Assembly (NCBI GenBank): GCA_020832445.1
Contig: JAFIEO010000086.1
Span: 1 to 55,490 of the forward strand
Direction of reading: 5' to 3'
Source: Paracoccaceae bacterium
GTDB taxonomy: Bacteria; Pseudomonadota; Alphaproteobacteria; Rhodobacterales; Rhodobacteraceae
DNA: 55,490 nucleotides
Shown: piece after piece, positions 24,336-32,799 of the stretch
Layout of the letters: each line of letters opens with the position of its first letter
How positions within the stretch are numbered: position 1 is the first letter of the stretch
Made by a program: the position numbers and the translations under genes
The notes under the pieces: model-generated
Told to the model about the DNA's origin: nothing
What the model saw: the letters and a program-made list of their open reading frames with translations, nothing else
Databases searched by the model: none

Positions 24336-25865
24336 CTACAGGCGCGGGTCATGCCATGCCTGCCTGCGCCCGTCGCGGCATTGCACAACACCCGCCAGCC
24401 CCGCCATCGGGCTTTGCGCCGCGATCATGCTGATTTCATGCCCGCGCGCACCAAGCGCTGCGCGGGTTGGCGCATCGACATCGGCTTCCAGCTTCAGGCT
24501 GTCGCGGCTGTCTGAAAACGTGCGTCCCAGCAGAAAGCGCGGGCCAGCCAGTGCATCGGGGGGGGATTGGCCGAAATCAATCATCCGCGTCAGGACCATG
24601 GCCAGCGTTTGCGGCTGCCCGTCGGCACCTTGCGTGCCATAGACGAATTTGGGCTTGCCCCCCTGAAGCGCGATGCCGGGATTAAGGGTGTAAAATGGCA
24701 GCTTGCCCGGTGCGAACGCGTTGACATGGGCAGGGTCCGCGCTGAACGCCGCCCCACGGTTTTGCCAGATAATCCCCGTGTCACCCGCGACAACACCGCT
24801 GCCCCAGTCGAAATATGTGCTTTGCAAGACGCTTGCCGCATTGCCCATCTCATCAATCGCGCCCAGAAACACAGTGTCGCCATGCGCCCAGACATGCGGC
24901 CATGGCAGGGCCGTGGACATGGAGATGTCCTGCGCCCACCCGTTTAGCCGCGATTGATCAAGCTGGTGTTGCATGTCCATGGGGTGAAATGCAGGGTCGG
25001 CGATCTGGCCGCGCTGCAAGAAGGCGCGTTTCACCGCCTCGACACATAGATGGATATGATCGGCGCTGCCTGCGTGCACATTGCTGAAATCCAGCGCCGC
25101 CAGTTGGCCCATGATTTGCAGGGTTGTCAGCCCCTGGGTGGGCGGGGGCGGGGCCAGAAGGGTCAGGCCCCGATAAGGCAGGGACAGGGGCTGCCCCTCC
25201 CGGCAGGTGGTGCGGGCCAGATCCGCGTGCGAGATGTGAACCCCTGCGGCGCGCAACCCGTCAACAATCCTGTGCGACAGCGCACCGCGATAGAAAGCCT
25301 GCGCGCCATCTTGTGCGATGCTGCGCAACGATTGGCCCAGTTCGCGCTGGTGCAGGATATGGCCTGCCTTTGGGGGTTGGCCGTCTTGCAGAAAAACCGG
25401 CGCAAAACCGGGCCATGCTGGCAGGTCAGCCGCCCGAAAATGCGTCCAGAATTCCTGTGACGCGGTAACCGGAAAGCCCGCTTCCGCGTGGCGTATCGCA
25501 GGTGCAAGCAAATCACCCCATCTGGACCGGCCACCCAGTTCGGCGCGCGCAAAGTCCAGCGCATGCGCCCAGCCCGCGACCACGGCCGCGCTGGTCATAA
25601 TGGACCCCGCCCCGCGCAAAGGTATAGGACCGGTGGGAAAGGGGCGGTCCAGCCCCTGCCCGATTGCCATGAAGCTGCGCGGCCCACCTTTGGGCGTTGT
25701 CACCAGCCAGACCGCATCGCCTCCCAAGCCGCAAAAATGCGGCATGACCACCGTCAGCACCGCCCCTGCGGCGATCAATGCCTCTGGCGCTGTGCCGCCT
25801 GCGCGCAATACGTTCATGCCCGCCGCTGTCGCCAGCGGGTGCGGCGTGGTCAGTGCGCCTGTCAT
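24336..25865 (-). CDS. ggt: Gamma-glutamyltransferase-family Ntn hydrolase
   Basis: Gamma-glutamyltransferases cleave or transfer gamma-glutamyl groups, for example from glutathione. They self-cleave before a Thr that becomes the nucleophile. The 509-residue protein has an ATAAGMNVLRAGGTAPEALIAA start and a MPHFCGLGGDAVWLV segment. A likely cleavage and nucleophile site lies in AHGDTVFLGAIDEMGNAASVLQ, where Thr follows Asp. It ends with a glycine-rich VYGTQGADGQPQTLAMVL region. No signal peptide is visible, so it may act in the cytoplasm. It overlaps the TetR regulator gene by ATGA and faces a peptide-type ABC importer. Import and hydrolysis of gamma-glutamyl peptides such as glutathione is the simplest reading, though related acylases share the fold. 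Confidence 0.85.
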   Translation of the reverse strand: MTGALTTPHPLATAAGMNVLRAGGTAPEALIAAGAVLTVVMPHFCGLGGDAVWLVTTPKGGPRSFMAIGQGLDRPFPTGPIPLRGAGSIMTSAAVVAGWAHALDFARAELGGRSRWGDLLAPAIRHAEAGFPVTASQEFWTHFRAADLPAWPGFAPVFLQDGQPPKAGHILHQRELGQSLRSIAQDGAQAFYRGALSHRIVDGLRAAGVHISHADLARTTCREGQPLSLPYRGLTLLAPPPPTQGLTTLQIMGQLAALDFSNVHAGSADHIHLCVEAVKRAFLQRGQIADPAFHPMDMQHQLDQSRLNGWAQDISMSTALPWPHVWAHGDTVFLGAIDEMGNAASVLQSTYFDWGSGVVAGDTGIIWQNRGAAFSADPAHVNAFAPGKLPFYTLNPGIALQGGKPKFVYGTQGADGQPQTLAMVLTRMIDFGQSPPDALAGPRFLLGRTFSDSRDSLKLEADVDAPTRAALGARGHEISMIAAQSPMAGLAGVVQCRDGRRQAWHDPRL

Positions 25866-26509
25866 GCGCGGTCCTGCTGCAAAGATGCCAGAATAATGCC
25901 CACAATTTCTTCGCGGCGCGCAGTCAGGAATTCAGGACTGGCCAGATCACGGCCCATGACAACCTGCATTGTGTGTCGGTTGGCAATATGAATCGTGCAT
26001 AGCCCCAGAATGGACAGATACAGCGCGCCCGCATCCGGCCGCTGGTTGAAATCGCCAGTGTGCACCCCCTGATCCAGCACCGTATTCATACGCCCGAACA
26101 AGCTGGATGCGCGGTCATTCACGTCGGATACCTCGCGCACATGCTGGCCATCGGCCATGTTTTCCACACGCATCATGCCCTGAAATTCAGGATGCTCCAG
26201 CATATAGTCGAAAGTAAAGCGCACCAGTTCGGCAATCGCGTCGCGCGGGGGGGCATTCCAGAATTCCGCCTGCGCCTCGGCGTCGCGCAAATGCTGATAC
26301 ACACGCGCAATACAGGCGCGATACAAACCCAGTTTATTGCCAAAGTAGTGATACACCATGCGCACATTACACCGCGCGGCACTTACGATTGTTGAAATGC
26401 TTGCCCCCTGAAACCCGTGGCGGACAAATTCCGCAGTGCCGGCCACCAACAGCCGTTCCTGAACGCCAAGGGCCGAATCGATTTCCCTGTCTATTGTCGT
26501 GCTTTCCAC
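25862..26509 (-). CDS. TetR/AcrR-family transcriptional regulator
   Basis: The 215-residue protein has an N-terminal helix-turn-helix (LLVAGTAEFVRHGFQGASISTIVSAARCNVRMVYHYFGNKLGLYRA, about 20-66, split here only to show its extent) typical of TetR. Its all-helical C-terminal half resembles the TetR_C family with long WHTH-free ligand domains. The start is a GTG at 26509 with AGGA four bases upstream. It is co-transcribed with ggt and divergent from the ABC importer. A palindrome at 26623-26640 lies between them, so it probably represses one or both transcripts until a substrate binds. Confidence 0.88.
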   Translation of the reverse strand: MESTTIDREIDSALGVQERLLVAGTAEFVRHGFQGASISTIVSAARCNVRMVYHYFGNKLGLYRACIARVYQHLRDAEAQAEFWNAPPRDAIAELVRFTFDYMLEHPEFQGMMRVENMADGQHVREVSDVNDRASSLFGRMNTVLDQGVHTGDFNQRPDAGALYLSILGLCTIHIANRHTMQVVMGRDLASPEFLTARREEIVGIILASLQQDRA

Positions 26510-26622
26510 AATTCCTGTCCCAGTTTTGCGCAGAAGTAAGGCGCTTTGTCTAAATCATGATCACCCGTGCCGTGACCACACCCGTCTTCAAGATGAAACC
26601 AGTTTAATCGCTTCCCATTAGG

Positions 26623-26640
26623 TAAGTAAACGTTCACTTA
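26623..26640. promoter_or_regulatory. Candidate TetR operator palindrome
   Basis: The 18 bases TAAGTAAACGTTCACTTA are palindromic at 16 of 18 positions, a size and form usual for TetR operators. A similar stretch (GAACGGTCACT) follows at about 26665-26675 and may be a second half-site. They lie in the 208-base gap between the TetR gene and the importer. Confidence 0.6.
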
Positions 26641-26717
26641 TTAATTGACCCCGCTAAAAGTAGCGAACGGTCACTGAATAAGCAAACGCCTTGTCTGAAC
26701 GACTGGCCCCAAACGGG

Positions 26718-28232
26718 ATGACCAAGATGAGAAAAGCAACTTTATCCAGCTTGAGCGTGGCTGCCCTTGCCGCGACGGCCATACCTCTGGCTGCGCAGGA
26801 CTATACAGATGCGCGCGTCGCAGTCGCCACAACCGAGACCATTTCGGGCTACAACCCCTATGCCGACCCCGTCGTGTTGATGGGCAGTGTGTGGTGTCAG
26901 GTCTATGGCTGTGTCACGCGCTATGATTTTGATGCAGGGGAATTCGTCCCCTATCTGGCCGAGTCGGTCGAGGCGATTGACGAGCTGACATGGGAAATAA
27001 CCCTGCCCGAAGGACTGACACGCCATAACGGCGAACCGGTGCTGGCAGCAGACATCGTGCATTCAATCGACTATATGGGCAATAACCCCGGATCGGGGAA
27101 ATCCTTCCTTGTCAGTGACTGGGCCAGTGTCGAGGCGATTGATGATCTGACAGTTCACATTACCACGCATACCCCTGACGCCACCGTGCCCGACAATCTG
27201 GCCGGTGTGCAGGTCACATCCAAGGCGCTGTTTGATGAACTTGGCGATGATATGTTCCGTCAGGCACCCTACGGCGCTGGTCCCTATAAGATGGTCGAGG
27301 TCAGCATCGGCCAGCACATGATCATCGAACGCGATGACACCCACCCGATGACTACGCCAAATAACCCCGCGCAGATCATGTATCGCCTGATGCCCGAACC
27401 CGAACAGCGTGTGACGGCCCTTGCGAATGGCGAAGTGCAGATTGCCCAAGGCGTGCCCCCGCAACTGATGCAGCGCGTGCGCGACCTGCCGAATGCCGAT
27501 ATTGCCACGACCAATTCGGTCGAGATGATGTTTCTGGCCATGTCCCCCAACACTCACCCGTGGGATGTGCTGGAAGCGCGGCAGGCCGTTGTTCACGCCA
27601 TCAACCGCGAAGCGATTGCCCGCGCCATTTTGCAAGATCAGGCAACCATTCTGCATGGCCCTGTAAGCGAAGGGCAGATCGGCTTTGACCCTGATTTCAC
27701 CACGCCCTTGGACTATGACCCCGCGAAAGCACGCGCGCTGTTGCAGTCGGTGGATCTGGAAGGGGTTGAAGTGACCCTGTCAACACCTGTGGGGCGCTAT
27801 ACCGCCGACCGCCAGATTGCCGAAGCCATGGTTCCCATGCTGGAAGAAGCGGGCTTCACTGTTACGCTGGACACGCCTGAATGGGCGACCCTATGGGCCA
27901 ATGTGCAGCAAGGCAATGTGCCCTTCTACTACATGGGCCGCGGGTCCATGATCGACCCGTCGCGCGCGCTGCACCAGTATTTTGCCACTGGCGGGTCACC
28001 CCGCATCGGCTTTTCGGACCCCGAGCTTGATGAATTGCTGGCGGCTGAACGGTCAGAATTCGACGGCGAGGAACGCGCGCTGAAGATGCAGGCCGCAATC
28101 CGCAGACTGGTAGATCAGGCGCCTGCCGCGTTCATGTGGCAGCACCAGATGGGCTGGGGCGTGTCCAAGGACATCTCTTTCCAGCCGCGCCCGGCTGACC
28201 GTGCGGATGGTTGGGAAATCTTCGTTAACTAA
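26718..28232 (+). CDS. Peptide/opine-type ABC transporter substrate-binding protein
   Basis: This periplasmic SBP_bac_5 (cluster C) protein of about 504 residues captures peptides or similar ligands for the importer. A signal peptide precedes AAQDYTDARV (ending at about residue 26). Family features are WEITLPEGLTRHNGEPVLAADIVHSIDYM, the WDVLEARQAVVHAINREAIA region and PAAFMWQHQMGWG near the end. I use ATG 26718; ATG 26727 and an upstream TTG at 26691 are alternatives and none has a clear ribosome site. It is the first gene of a six-gene transport operon divergent from tetR-ggt, so a gamma-glutamyl compound is a possible ligand. Confidence 0.9.
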   Translation: MTKMRKATLSSLSVAALAATAIPLAAQDYTDARVAVATTETISGYNPYADPVVLMGSVWCQVYGCVTRYDFDAGEFVPYLAESVEAIDELTWEITLPEGLTRHNGEPVLAADIVHSIDYMGNNPGSGKSFLVSDWASVEAIDDLTVHITTHTPDATVPDNLAGVQVTSKALFDELGDDMFRQAPYGAGPYKMVEVSIGQHMIIERDDTHPMTTPNNPAQIMYRLMPEPEQRVTALANGEVQIAQGVPPQLMQRVRDLPNADIATTNSVEMMFLAMSPNTHPWDVLEARQAVVHAINREAIARAILQDQATILHGPVSEGQIGFDPDFTTPLDYDPAKARALLQSVDLEGVEVTLSTPVGRYTADRQIAEAMVPMLEEAGFTVTLDTPEWATLWANVQQGNVPFYYMGRGSMIDPSRALHQYFATGGSPRIGFSDPELDELLAAERSEFDGEERALKMQAAIRRLVDQAPAAFMWQHQMGWGVSKDISFQPRPADRADGWEIFVN

Positions 28233-28288
28233 GCGACGGATCACAGGCCCGAACCTGTTTCGGGCCTGATTTCGAAAGGAAGGCGCGT

Positions 28289-29293
28289 ATGCTGCTGTAT
28301 TTCATCAAACGCCTTGCAGGCGCGGTGCCGGTTCTGATTGTCGTGTCCGGTATCATCTTCGCCCTGATGCAGCTGGCACCGGGGGATGCGGTGACAATGC
28401 TGATCTCGGACGAGGCATCAGAGGCCGACAAGGCGCGCATCCGCGAAGCATGGGGGCTGGACCGCCCGCCATTCATCCAGTTTCTGAACTTTCTGGGCAA
28501 TGCCCTGACCGGCGATTTCGGCATGTCCTTTCGCTACAAAATGCCTGTGATCGAGATTGTCATGGAACGCCTGCCCGCCACCATAGAACTGGCCGTTGCC
28601 GCCACGCTGATTGCAGTGGGCGTGGGTGTGCCGCTTGGCGTTCTGGCCGCCGCCCGCCCCGGAACCGCATGGGACGCGATCGCATCTGCCTTCAGTTTTG
28701 CGGGCATATCCATGCCGAATTTCTGGCTGGGCATCCTGCTGATCTTGCTGTTCGCGGGCTATTTCAACATCCTGCCCTCTGGCGGGCGCGAACCCTGGGG
28801 GCTGGGGGTTGAGCATGTCACAGGGTTTTTGATCATCGATTCCATTCTGGCAGGGCGCTGGGATGCATTGGGCGCGGCCCTGAAATACCTAGCATTGCCC
28901 GCAATCGTGCTGGGCACGAATATGACGGGCATCATCACGCAAATGACCCGCGCACAGGTTCTGGACGCGCTGCGCGAAGATTTCGTCATGACCGCACGGT
29001 CCAAAGGTGTAAGCGAAGCCCGCGTTTTATGGCGCCACGCATTTCGCAACGCCATGGTAGGCGTTGTCACCATCATCGGGCTGGAATTCGGCATGCTTTT
29101 GTCGGGCGCAATGATTGTTGAAACCGTCTTTGCATGGCCGGGCATTGGCAGCTTGCTGATTACCGGCATTTCGTCGCGGGATTTCCCGCTGATTATCGGG
29201 CTGGTGCTGGTTTATACCGGCATGTTCATTGTGATGAACCTGCTGATTGACCTGATCTACACCCTTATTGACCCGCGCATACGGATGAATTGA
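28289..29293 (+). CDS. ABC transporter permease (DppB family)
   Basis: This is a 334-residue inner-membrane permease with six predicted helices: FIKRLAGAVPVLIVVSGIIFALMQL at the N-terminus, then the binding-protein-dependent transport domain from about residue 95. The EAA loop reads LREDFVMTARSKGVSEARVLWRHAFRNA (about 230-257), which docks the ATPase. The typical N-terminal PGD (MQLAPGDA) of DppB-type permeases is present. AAGGAAGG precedes the ATG. It forms a heterodimer with the next gene. Confidence 0.92.
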   Translation: MLLYFIKRLAGAVPVLIVVSGIIFALMQLAPGDAVTMLISDEASEADKARIREAWGLDRPPFIQFLNFLGNALTGDFGMSFRYKMPVIEIVMERLPATIELAVAATLIAVGVGVPLGVLAAARPGTAWDAIASAFSFAGISMPNFWLGILLILLFAGYFNILPSGGREPWGLGVEHVTGFLIIDSILAGRWDALGAALKYLALPAIVLGTNMTGIITQMTRAQVLDALREDFVMTARSKGVSEARVLWRHAFRNAMVGVVTIIGLEFGMLLSGAMIVETVFAWPGIGSLLITGISSRDFPLIIGLVLVYTGMFIVMNLLIDLIYTLIDPRIRMN

Positions 29294-29294
29294 T

Positions 29295-30182
29295 ATGGAC
29301 AATGCTTCCCAAACAACGCTGTCCCTGCGCGACCGCTGGCACAAGCTGCGCGAGGATTACCGCCACCTGACAGGGTTCAAGGGCATATACGGGGTTCTGA
29401 CGATTGTGTTGCTGGTGGTGTTTGGCCTGTTCGCCGAACTGATTGCCCCGCACGCCCCAAACCGTCAGGATCTGATGCTGGCGCTGACGCCGCCTGACTG
29501 GCGCGGCCCGCATGTTCTGGGCACCGACCATGTCGGGCGCGACATCCTTAGCCGGATTATCCACGGCGCGCGGGTGTCGCTGATCATTGCCACCGCCGTG
29601 GCATTGTTTGCCAGTGTGGCCGGGGTGTTTCTGGGCATTGTGTCGGGCTATTTTCGCGGGCGCATTGACAGTGCCATCCAGAAAGTTGCCGAAATCTTCT
29701 GGTCCTTTCCGCCCCTGATGCTGGCGATTGCCATCGTGGCGTTTATCGGACAGGGGCTGACCATTGTGATTGTCGCGCTGACCGCGCAACGCTGGATTCC
29801 CTATTGCCGCGTGACCCGCGCGGAAACCATGGCCCTGCGCGAACGTGAATTCATACTGGCGGCGCAGTCCCTTGGGGCCGGGCATTGGTTCATTCTGCGC
29901 CAGCATATCCTGCCCAATGTCATGCTGTCGGTCATTGTCATGACCAGTTTTGCCATGGCAAACGCCATCATCTCGGAATCATCCCTTAGTTTTCTGGGCC
30001 TTGGGGTGCCACCAAGTATTCCAACCTGGGGCGGCATGTTGTCAGATGCACGTTCCTACATCTCCAGTGCGTGGTGGATGGCGCTGTTTCCGGGACTGGC
30101 CATTTTCCTGACTGTGCTGGGGCTGAACCTGCTGGGGGACGCATTGCGCAACCAGTTCGACCCTAAACTGAAATCCCACTAA
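29295..30182 (+). CDS. ABC transporter permease (DppC family)
   Basis: This 295-residue permease partner has DppC features: a first helix (about 28-52), then PPDWRGPHVLGTDHVGRDILSRIIHGARVSL, the conserved GTDxxGRD box that follows the first periplasmic region. The EAA loop reads LREREFILAAQSLGAGHWFILRQHILPN, and ESSLSFLGLGVPPSIPTWG comes near the end. It begins one base after the previous stop. With the DppB-type protein it forms the membrane channel for the substrate bound by the upstream binding protein. Confidence 0.93.
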   Translation: MDNASQTTLSLRDRWHKLREDYRHLTGFKGIYGVLTIVLLVVFGLFAELIAPHAPNRQDLMLALTPPDWRGPHVLGTDHVGRDILSRIIHGARVSLIIATAVALFASVAGVFLGIVSGYFRGRIDSAIQKVAEIFWSFPPLMLAIAIVAFIGQGLTIVIVALTAQRWIPYCRVTRAETMALREREFILAAQSLGAGHWFILRQHILPNVMLSVIVMTSFAMANAIISESSLSFLGLGVPPSIPTWGGMLSDARSYISSAWWMALFPGLAIFLTVLGLNLLGDALRNQFDPKLKSH

Positions 30183-30197
30183 CCAAAGGACATATCC

Positions 30198-30563
30198 ATG
30201 ATCACACGCAGCCACACCGAAACCATGGACGGCGCACATCGCGCGCTTTTGTGCCAAAGCGGCAACTGGGTCCATATGACAGGCATCCAGCCGCGCAATC
30301 TTGACGGTGACATCAAGGCGCAGGCGCAAGATGCGATAGACAAGCTGGACGAATTGCTGCGCGAGGCGGGCCTGACGCAGGCCGATCTGTTCACTGTCAC
30401 CATCTGGCTGAAGGACATGCGCTACTTTTCCGGCCTGAATTCCGTCTGGAACCAGTGGGTGGACGCCGCCAACCCACCCGCGCGCACCTGTGTGTCCGGC
30501 GAATTGTATCGCCCCGACCTGCTGCTGGAAATCGTGGCCGTCGCCTACCGGAGTGAGGTATGA
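30198..30563 (+). CDS. RidA-family protein with conserved catalytic Arg
   Basis: RidA-family proteins hydrolyse reactive enamines and imines, such as those released by PLP enzymes, to keto acids. The 121-residue protein has the YjgF fold pattern: WVHMTGIQPRN, AQAQDAIDKLDELLREAGLTQADLFTVTIWL, and the active-site stretch PPARTCVSGELYRPDLLLEI. That stretch carries the Arg required for imine deamination and a following Glu. AAAGGA precedes the ATG. It lies inside the transport operon and overlaps a second RidA-family gene by ATGA. It likely acts on a breakdown product of the imported compound. Confidence 0.88.
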   Translation: MITRSHTETMDGAHRALLCQSGNWVHMTGIQPRNLDGDIKAQAQDAIDKLDELLREAGLTQADLFTVTIWLKDMRYFSGLNSVWNQWVDAANPPARTCVSGELYRPDLLLEIVAVAYRSEV

Positions 30564-30937
30564 GCATGAGCATTCAGAAAACAGGACGCATCGACAGTTG
30601 GGGGCCTAAAATCTTCCTTGGGTCTGCGGCGGGTGACATTGCATCGGTCTGTCTGACCGCGCCGGACAAGGCTGCGGATTTCGCCGCGCAAAGCCGCGAT
30701 ATTCTGGGCGTCATCGATGATTTGCTGGACCAGATGGGCAGCGGGCGCGACCAGATTGTGCAGGTTCAGGTCTGGCTGGCCGATATGGGCGACTGGCCTG
30801 CATTCGTGCCGGTCTGGAACGAATGGGTTGATCCAAACGCCCCCCCCGGCCTGTCGGTTGTGCGTATGGACGCATCGCGCCGCGATTCCCTGCTGGAAAT
30901 CCGCGCATGGGCCATGCGCACGCCCGTTCCGGCCTGA
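30560..30937 (+). CDS. Second RidA-family protein lacking the catalytic Arg
   Basis: This 125-residue YjgF/RidA-family protein has the helix-strand order RDILGVIDDLLDQMGSGRDQIVQVQVWLADM and WNEWVDPNAPPGLSVVRMDASRRDSLLEIRAW. At the position of the conserved Arg (PPARTCV in its neighbour) it reads PPGLSVV, so the Arg is replaced by Gly; the later Glu is kept. It may form mixed trimers with the preceding RidA, have another activity, or act as a sensor. It overlaps the first RidA gene by four bases and is followed after 23 bases by the transporter ATPase. Confidence 0.85.
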   Translation: MSMSIQKTGRIDSWGPKIFLGSAAGDIASVCLTAPDKAADFAAQSRDILGVIDDLLDQMGSGRDQIVQVQVWLADMGDWPAFVPVWNEWVDPNAPPGLSVVRMDASRRDSLLEIRAWAMRTPVPA

Positions 30938-30960
30938 AACCACCGATGAAAGGAACCGTC

Positions 30961-32748
30961 ATGCCCGCTGCAAACCCGCTGCTGACGCTTGAAAACCTGA
31001 ATGTCCATTTCGGCAATGCAGCCGCACCCGCCGTCAAGGATGTGTCGCTGACCTTGTTCGAGGGCGAGGTTCTGGCACTGGTGGGCGAATCCGGTTCGGG
31101 CAAGTCGGTGACAGTCAAATCCATCACGCGGCTGATCGACCATCAGGGCGGGCATATCAGCGCGGGCCGTATCCTGTTGCATCAGCAAAACGGGGCGGCC
31201 CCGCTTGATCTGGCGCAACTGTCACAGTCACGCATGCGTGCCTTGCGCGGGGCGCGCATTGCGATGATCTTTCAAGACCCGATGACGTCGCTGAACCCGG
31301 TCATGACCATCGGCGCGCAACTGCTGGAAGCCATCCACCAGCACCAGCCGGACACGACCGACACGGCCCGTGCCACGGCTGTTGCAATGCTGGAAAAAGT
31401 GCGCCTGACCGACCCCGCAGGGCGCATGCGGCAATATCCGCATGAATTGTCGGGCGGCATGCGCCAGCGTGTCATGATCGCCATGGCACTGGTCTGCCGC
31501 CCGCGTATTCTGATCGCGGATGAACCGACCACCGCGCTGGATGTGACAGTTCAGGCCGAAATTCTGGGGCTGATCCGCAGCTTGCAGCAAGAAACCGGCA
31601 TGTCGGTTCTGTTCATCACGCATGATATGGGGGTTGTCGCTGAAATTGCCGACCGCGTTGCGGTTATGCTGAACGGCCGCATTGTGGAGCAAGGGCGCGT
31701 GCTGGATGTGTTTGATGCGCCTGCGCATGATTATACGCGAAAATTGCTGGATTCAGCGCCCAAGTTCAGACAGGAACAGGCGCAGATCAAGGCAGCAGTG
31801 CCGAACGCGCAGGGAACCGCGCCCATCCTGTCGGTGCGTCACCTAAGCACACAGTTTCCCGTGCATTCGTCGTTCTTGCGCAGGCATATCGCCAACCTGC
31901 ACGCGGTCGAAGATATTTCCTTCGATCTGCATCCGCGCGAAACCGTGGCCATTATCGGCGAAAGCGGGTGCGGCAAATCCACGCTTGCGAAATCGCTGCT
32001 GCGGCTGGTGCCCAGCAAGGAAGGGCGCGCATTTCTGGACGGGCAGGACCTGTTCACCCTGACGGGCGAAGAACTGCGCCATGCGCGGCGCAATATCCAG
32101 ATGATCTTTCAAGACCCCTATGCTGCGCTGGACCCGCGCATGTCGGTGCGCCAGATCCTGACCGAACCCTTGCGCATTCGCGGGCTGGGCCGGACCGCAC
32201 AGGGCAGTGATGCGGCGTTGCAGGAACTGGTCGCCAAGGTCGGCCTGCCCAAGGGCACGCTTGACCGCTATCCGCACCAGTTTTCCGGCGGGCAACGCCA
32301 ACGCATATGTATTGCCCGCGCGCTGGTGCTAAGCCCGAAAGTGCTGATCGCGGATGAACCTGTGTCCGCACTGGATGTGGCCATTCAGGGCCAGATCCTT
32401 GACCTGCTGGAAGGGTTGAAACATTCCGAAGATATGGCGCTTTTGTTCATCTCGCATGATATGGCGGTGGTCGAACGGGTCGCGGACCATATTCTGGTGA
32501 TGTATCGCGGCAGCGTGGTCGAGCAAGGCCCCGCGCGCAGCGTTCTGTCAAACCCTGCCCACCCCTATACCAAACGCCTGCTGGAAGCTGTGCCCGTGTC
32601 CCATCCGGGCCAGCGGTTCACACGCAATGCCGCAGCAGCCGTCACTGCCGCGCCGGTCTACCCGCTGGGGATGGAGCGCCCACTTGCGCAATGGCAGGAT
32701 CTGGGCGCGGGTCACAAAATGCGGCTGGATGCCGGTCTGGTGTCGTGA
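30961..32748 (+). CDS. ABC transporter ATP-binding protein with two fused ATPase domains (DppD-DppF type)
   Basis: The 595-residue protein powers the importer with both nucleotide-binding domains in one chain. Domain 1 (about 5-270) has [31 protein letters not shown] and [12 protein letters not shown]. Domain 2 (about 300-555) has [31 protein letters not shown] and [12 protein letters not shown]. Each is followed by the oligopeptide/dipeptide C-terminal extension ([16 protein letters not shown] and [15 protein letters not shown]). I start it at ATG 30961 with AAAGGA upstream. The arrangement is like GsiA, the glutathione importer ATPase, which fits a gamma-glutamyl substrate but is shared by other peptide importers. 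Confidence 0.93.
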   Translation: MPAANPLLTLENLNVHFGNAAAPAVKDVSLTLFEGEVLALVGESGSGKSVTVKSITRLIDHQGGHISAGRILLHQQNGAAPLDLAQLSQSRMRALRGARIAMIFQDPMTSLNPVMTIGAQLLEAIHQHQPDTTDTARATAVAMLEKVRLTDPAGRMRQYPHELSGGMRQRVMIAMALVCRPRILIADEPTTALDVTVQAEILGLIRSLQQETGMSVLFITHDMGVVAEIADRVAVMLNGRIVEQGRVLDVFDAPAHDYTRKLLDSAPKFRQEQAQIKAAVPNAQGTAPILSVRHLSTQFPVHSSFLRRHIANLHAVEDISFDLHPRETVAIIGESGCGKSTLAKSLLRLVPSKEGRAFLDGQDLFTLTGEELRHARRNIQMIFQDPYAALDPRMSVRQILTEPLRIRGLGRTAQGSDAALQELVAKVGLPKGTLDRYPHQFSGGQRQRICIARALVLSPKVLIADEPVSALDVAIQGQILDLLEGLKHSEDMALLFISHDMAVVERVADHILVMYRGSVVEQGPARSVLSNPAHPYTKRLLEAVPVSHPGQRFTRNAAAAVTAAPVYPLGMERPLAQWQDLGAGHKMRLDAGLVS

Positions 32749-32799
32749 TCCGCAACGGTGGCGGGACGCTGGCCGCGCAAGGCGCGACCAGTCCGCAGT

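Noticed and set aside
30711-31127. Minus-strand frame across the second RidA gene and the ATPase start
   Set aside because: Shadow frame with no motif; both plus-strand genes are well supported.
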